Shown here piece by piece: positions 59,332 to 64,000 of a stretch of DNA of 64,000 nucleotides. How positions within the stretch are numbered: the stretch's first letter is position 1; each line of letters begins with the position of its first letter. The DNA is from Ziziphus jujuba. Its lineage: Eukaryota; Streptophyta; Magnoliopsida; Rosales; Rhamnaceae. Below the pieces are notes generated by a model. It was not told the DNA's origin, did no database searches, and saw only the letters and a program-made list of their open reading frames with translations. A program made the translations under genes and the position numbers. The stretch covers positions 15,397,001 to 15,461,000 of the forward strand of contig NC_083385.1 in the NCBI RefSeq assembly GCF_031755915.1, read 5' to 3'.

Positions 59332-61078
59332 CCTGGGAAAATGCAAGATTTGTACACTCTGAAATCTGATTCTGCTCCTAACACATAACCCTTCAAGGCC
59401 TCTCAAATTCTCTTACACAGAGATCAATGCAAGTAGAAAAATCCATAAGTTCATCAGTAATTGCTGTAATGGAGGCCCATATTCTACAACCAAACATAGA
59501 AACTTTGTTTTCAAACTTAAATACATGAAGCACATAAAAAAAAAAATAAAAAATCATAATTCACTTGCAAAGTTTTCCACATTTTCAGAGATGAGGAATG
59601 CTAGGTGCAATAAATTAATAAGGTAATGTAATTTTTTTAGCTCAATTAAAAGAAGATACCGATTAAATAATGTTGAATAAAAAATAATAAAACATAACTT
59701 ATTTCAGTAATTGATACATACATTCTATTTTATTACACTAATATTTATAATATTTGATTTTTCAAGTATCATATAAAATATTTTACTTTAAGATATTATT
59801 TTTCTAATATTTTCAGTAATTTGCTTTATGTAAATACTTATTATTCACAAATGAAAAGTAAATGTTAGTTGTTTTGGTTTTTGCAATAAAAATAAAAATA
59901 TTTGTTAATTTTAGTTTATTGGTATTTTCTTTTTTATTTATACTAAAGAGTAAAAAATTTAATATATAAAATCAATGTAAATTGAATATCATTAGAAGGA
60001 ATCATAATATTGTAAGAGAAATGCCAGATGAATTGCAGAAAATATTTTATACAGTTTCATAAAGTTTAAATTTCCATAATATTCTTAGTCATTGTAGACT
60101 CACTTTTCTCTTCTACTTCACACATCTCCATCTTCCATCTTCACCTGCTTTTCCGTTGGTCGAGGAGATCTTTCTCCTCATCGTCAATTCCACTATTAAA
60201 TGGACAAAATTCCATTTTTGCTCTATTCTTATTCTTCTTCAAGTATTGATGGTGGTTCTTAACCTTCTCCCTCCTTTTGCTAAACTTTCTCTCGGTGGAA
60301 GATTAACCGTGGAATGACCATTATATGACCATCTCGTAAGCAAAAACAAAAACCATTAAGTAAGTTTGCACTTATACAAGGCTACAAAAAAAGTTTGCAC
60401 TATACAAGGCTACAAGAAAAGTTTGCACTTATACAAGACTACAAGAAAAAGATGGCTTTCCATCTAAAGACATGTCTTCCAAAAACAATCAAAGTGGAAG
60501 CATGTATGTTATTAATTGGTGTTCTGTAGGTGAAAATCTATGGGTCGTATGTAACCAGAACCATATACTACTAAAGTAGTTTTGGATAAGAATCCAATGC
60601 AATTCTAGAATCTCTTTAATACACAAATCAAACTTTTGCAGTTATGAAAATGAGAGTGATATGCATGTCAAATTTGGGCATTTATTAATATTTTTTATTC
60701 TGCTCTATAATAATATGAGTGATCATTCAACTCGGATGTGGACCTATCAACTCAGGTTTGGAGCTTTAGTTTAGATTATGAATTGTCAGCTAGGAGATAT
60801 TAGTCGCATATATAATTACTTATAACCGAACATTTTTTTGATGCAAACTTTATCTGAATTATACTAATAATTGGGAGGACTCAACCAATAAAATAAGTTT
60901 TCTTCATTTAGATCATGAGAATGACTGGTTTTACAGTGGTTCTGTTTGAGCATTATATCAGCAAGTTCAGACACATTATATTACATGGTTCTTGCATTAT
61001 ATATATCTAGTAAATATTTAAAATTCTATATAATGAATACAGTTGTAATATATATTTGATTATATTATATTATATAAA
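59332..61078. other. Intergenic region right of the solo LTR
   Basis: The first 240 bases are less AT-rich and read protein-like in short minus-strand stretches (for example VVEYGPPLQQLL), but with stops and no family that I know. Otherwise AT-rich. A short tandem repeat lies at 60362-60450. No gene is supported. Confidence 0.5.
60362..60450. repeat. Short tandem repeat, ~29-bp unit, three copies
   Basis: Three consecutive units of the form aagtttgcacttatacaagg followed by ctacaagaaaa; the middle unit lacks two bases. Copies are nearly identical. Confidence 0.8.
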
Positions 61079-61400
<322 letters not shown>

Positions 61401-61793
61401 AGTATACAGTAATTGCATACCAGCAACACCAAAGTATGTATGTTATTGCAAATTTCATTGTCATATATTTCACTACTAATTTCATTGACTGTCATCTATT
61501 TTGTGCTGTCTTATATTGCTCTGTCACTTCCATTTCCAATTGAGTCAATTAAAAAAAAATAAAATAGAATCTGGAAAACATATATAGCACAAATAGATTA
61601 ATGCATTGCAATATTAATATAGAGAACAACATTTAGCATAAAATGATACACAATAACATTCATACGAAGTACAAATAAAAATTAAAAAAAAATGATTAAA
61701 CAATTGTCAATTACAGTTACATGTAAAATATGAAAACTACATGGGACTCATAACATGTAACTTTTAACTAACAATTGCTTAAGAAAAACAAAG

Positions 61794-62887
61794 TCAAGGA
61801 TTATTTTTAGATCTTCTTGCAATGATTTCACTTTGACAACGTAGAAAAAAATCTGCTTGCATTTTAGACATTCCACTTGTATTCATCATCATTATCCTTT
61901 CATCTTTTCTTCATTTGTTCCAATTTAAGCTTTTCTTGCTCATAAACAAGCCTCTCTTGTTCTTGGTTATATATTTTTTCAAATATTTCTAACTTCTTCT
62001 CATTGCATTGTTTCTTCTCTTCCCTTATATCTTGTACGATATTTATGTATGAACTTGAAGAATCATTTCCAAAGTCTCTGCTATTCCTTTTTTTTCTTTC
62101 TTTTTCAGGTTTCCTTCCCGGTGGTTTATCTATATTCACATAGCTAGGATTTAGGATGTCATCATCTTCATGATTCATATGAGTAGTCTTTGGAGTTGGA
62201 CAAGAGGGGGCAACAGGGGAAGAGCTTTTGGATTTATTTTTCATTGGTTTTTACTTTTGGCAATCCTCCAACCATTTTGGTTGGTATCTCAATATGTTCC
62301 AACAATGTTCAAACTGGAATGGAGATTTACCTTTATTCAACTCTTGGTAAAGTAGTTTTGCATTAGCAATATGAAAAATTAAAAAAAGAACTCAAGTAAT
62401 ATATATACAACAAAATAATAATAAATATTTTTTATATGTAAATCATAAATACCTTATCTTGTTCATTGACACCACTTTGATGTCTAGATTCTATCTGGGC
62501 ATAACATCCACAAAATTTATTTGTAACCAACTGAATTGTTGACCAACAGTTAATCAAAGAAATTTGTGTATGCTCTGAAGCAAAAGTCTTGTGCTTGTGA
62601 AAATATTCCCACACCCATGACCAATAAGACTTGTGTTTCTATTCATTTCCTCGTATTGCATCCAAACTGACTTTGAGCCATGCTGAAACAATGAGAAGAT
62701 CTTCTTCCATTGCAAAGTTACCACCTCGTGATTTTTTAGAATTGGATTTTGATGGAGTACACACTTGAAAATTTTGAGTATTGAACAAAGAATATTGATC
62801 ATCAGAGTTGGAAGGTTGGGTTGAAAATTGGGGGGTCTCATTGGAATTAAGATGTAGATTTCCATAGCTATCAGTATGAAAATCCAT
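61794..62887 (-). pseudogene. SANT/Myb-like with NAM-associated C-terminal domain, broken
   Basis: Starts at the ATG at 62887. The first part has a trihelix/SANT-like region (GGNFAMEEDLLIVSAWL, then SWVWEYFHKHKTF, then STIQLVTNKFCGCYAQIE and SGVNEQDK), where an intron begins at about 62451. The second part, right of an intron, has LLYQELNKGKSPFQFEHCWN and ILRYQPKW, then a coiled-coil tail (62244-61904) and MMMNTSGMSKMQADFFLR in another frame. Breaks: TAG at GNE-KHKSYW (62639), TAA after EDCQK (about 62250), and a frameshift near 61910. The expected intron acceptor also seems changed. Proteins of this kind are often annotated as 'glutathione S-transferase T3-like' and are related to the Myb-like ORF of PIF/Harbinger transposons; which applies here is open. 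Confidence 0.7.
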
Positions 62888-63093
62888 GTTTTTAAGGGGA
62901 AAAAAGAATTACGAGCATGAATATATATAGACCCATGTGCAATAAATTTATGACCGTTGAGATGAGAAGAAGTTTTAAATATATTCAACTGAGTAGTTAA
63001 GGCAATGGGAAGAAAAAATAAATAGCAAGTAAAATATATTATAGTGGTTTTGAAATTTGATCATTATTCAAAAAAAAAAAATATTTTTGACTA

Positions 63094-63238
63094 AGCCCAG
63101 TCCAAGATATTGTTCTCTTTAGCCCAGCACCTGGGCCTCAAGGTTTTATAGTCAAAACGCGTCTTGGAAGTAAAGGGAGGCACACGCTTATAAGACGCTA
63201 CTTACTGCCCTTTACAATCGATGTGGGATATAGCACCT
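63094..63238 (-). mobile_element. Diverged TRIM LTR copy
   Basis: Shares gggcctcaaggttttata, caaaacgcgtcttg, cttataag and cgatgtgggatat in the same order with the LTRs of the TRIM to its right, but lacks their tgctagcccaggctcaaccc start and has more differences. It looks like an older, truncated LTR. Confidence 0.7.
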
Positions 63239-63249
63239 ATATCCCTCAT

Positions 63250-63653
63250 TGCTAGCCCAGGCTCAACCCATATCAAGATATTGTCCTCTTTGGCCCAGAC
63301 CGTCGGGCCTCAAGGTTTTATACTCAAAACGCGTCTTGAAGGGAAAGGTAGCTTCACACTTATAAGGAGTCATACCTTATCCTATCCAACCGATGTGGGA
63401 TATTGGGATTGACGCACCCATCCTTTCCCCTCCCGGGGACCAGAGTCCGTCCTGGCACATCGATCCGGGTTAGGCTCTGATACCATTGCTAGCCCAGGCT
63501 CAACCCGCATCAAGATATTGTCCTCTTTGGCCTAGTCCGTCGGGCCTCAAGGTTTTATACTCAAAACGCATCTTGAAGAGAAATGTAGCTTCACACTTAT
63601 AAGGAGTCACACCTTATCCTTTCCAACCGATGTGGGATATTGGGATTGACGCA
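63250..63653 (-). mobile_element. Complete TRIM retroelement, 404 bp
   Basis: Two 167-bp LTRs (63250-63416 and 63487-63653) both run from tgctagccc to ttgacgca and differ at about nine sites. The 70-bp internal part holds, on the minus strand, a primer-binding site TGGTATCAGAGC at 63485-63474, one base from the 5' LTR and complementary to initiator methionine tRNA. A purine-rich tract (gggaggggaaaggatggg) lies against the 3' LTR. Flanks are ctcat and cccat, a 4-of-5 match as a target duplication. It has no coding capacity and would rely on other retrotransposons. Confidence 0.88.
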
Positions 63654-63665
63654 CCCATCCATGAT

Positions 63666-63715
63666 GGACAATATCTTGATGCGGGTTGAGCCTGGGTTAG
63701 CAATGGTATCAGAGC
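63666..63715 (+). mobile_element. Inverted TRIM-type LTR end with primer-binding site
   Basis: The segment ending ggttgagcctgggttagca (63702) is the reverse complement of the first 37 bases of the right TRIM LTR, with one difference. It is followed after one base by TGGTATCAGAGC at 63704-63715. So an LTR end and primer-binding site in plus orientation start here and may lead into a further element that runs past the window end. Confidence 0.75.
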
Positions 63716-64000
63716 CATAAGTGTTCCAATCTATGTGCTTGCTTCTTCTTTTAGCACCCGTAGAGTGCTATATCTATATAATTGCTTCATTTCCATATTT
63801 TTAATTCTTAAACCTTTATACCATAGATTTATTCTGAGTCTTGTCTACCTTTTAGTTTGCTATTTTGCTATCTTTGTTTGTTCGTAGTTAGCCAATTGCT
63901 TTATCAGAGTGCTATCCAGAGACCGAAAGCTGAACAGTAAGTCCGTGGTGTCTAAACAGTAAGACCCGAGGTGAGGGCGTGAGAGGAGCGGCGTGAGAGG
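63716..64000. other. Sequence after the plus-strand primer-binding site
   Basis: May be the internal leader of a retroelement that starts at the primer-binding site at 63704. The final 90 bases (cagagaccgaaagctgaaca, gacccgaggtgagggcgtg) are much richer in GC than the spacer. There is no open frame long enough to call. Confidence 0.35.

Noticed and set aside
60362..60450. Three-unit repeat as a CRISPR-like array
   Set aside because: Units are head-to-tail without spacers in a plant nuclear genome; a simple tandem repeat.
63474..63715. TGGTATCAGAGC strings as parts of a tRNA gene
   Set aside because: Only the 12-base tRNA-complementary match is present, next to LTR ends; no cloverleaf can be drawn. 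They are primer-binding sites.

Overview
This window is nuclear DNA of a flowering plant, most likely a eudicot. Evidence: AT-rich sequence full of (TA)n, (AC)n and poly(T) tracts; GT-AG introns; PPR editing-factor-type genes; a plastid-targeted DXS of the plant type-2 clade; UGT91-type glycosyltransferases; and many plant transposon classes. I cannot name the species.

Layout. 1-6047 is AT-rich intergenic DNA with small tandem duplications and a short inverted-repeat element. 6048-9229 (+) is a complete ten-exon 1-deoxy-D-xylulose-5-phosphate synthase gene (712 aa). 11062-13248 (-) is an intronless DYW-class PPR gene. 14453-20291 (-) is a nine-exon KH-domain RNA-binding gene (942 aa) carrying an intragenic tandem duplication that raises the KH count from five to seven. 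20292-24526 is repeat-rich intergenic DNA. 24545-30248 (-) is a structurally complete but mutated L1-like LINE flanked by an exact 18-bp target-site duplication. 31530-32497 is a non-autonomous hAT-like element with an exact 8-bp target duplication. 36357-39074 (+) is an intronless P-class PPR gene. 44611-46041 (-) and 53020-54441 (+) are two UGT91-like glycosyltransferases arranged head to head. Between them lie a 1.2-kb foldback element, a decayed transposon and several local duplications. 56426-59326 is a 2.9-kb solo LTR with 5-bp target duplications. 61079-61400 (-) is a broken papain-like cysteine protease fragment, 61794-62887 (-) a broken SANT/NAM-associated gene, and 63250-63653 a complete 404-bp TRIM retroelement beside further LTR pieces.

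How the genes relate. DXS makes the first intermediate of the plastid MEP (isoprenoid) pathway. The two PPR proteins are expected in organelles for RNA editing and RNA processing. The KH protein should bind nuclear or cytosolic RNA. The UGTs should decorate specialised metabolites. They do not look like one pathway. The two PPR genes resemble Arabidopsis At5g65570 and At5g65560, which as I remember are immediate neighbours, so this may be an old syntenic block opened up by the KH gene and transposons.

No wholly new system is evident. The most unusual item is the KH gene's chimeric exon 4, which appears to have turned about 27 bases of former intron into coding sequence. The TRIM cluster, the foldback and the templated-looking repair junction in the protease fragment are next. 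All coordinates of spliced genes are by eye from splice consensus and reading-frame continuity; no transcript or database search was available.
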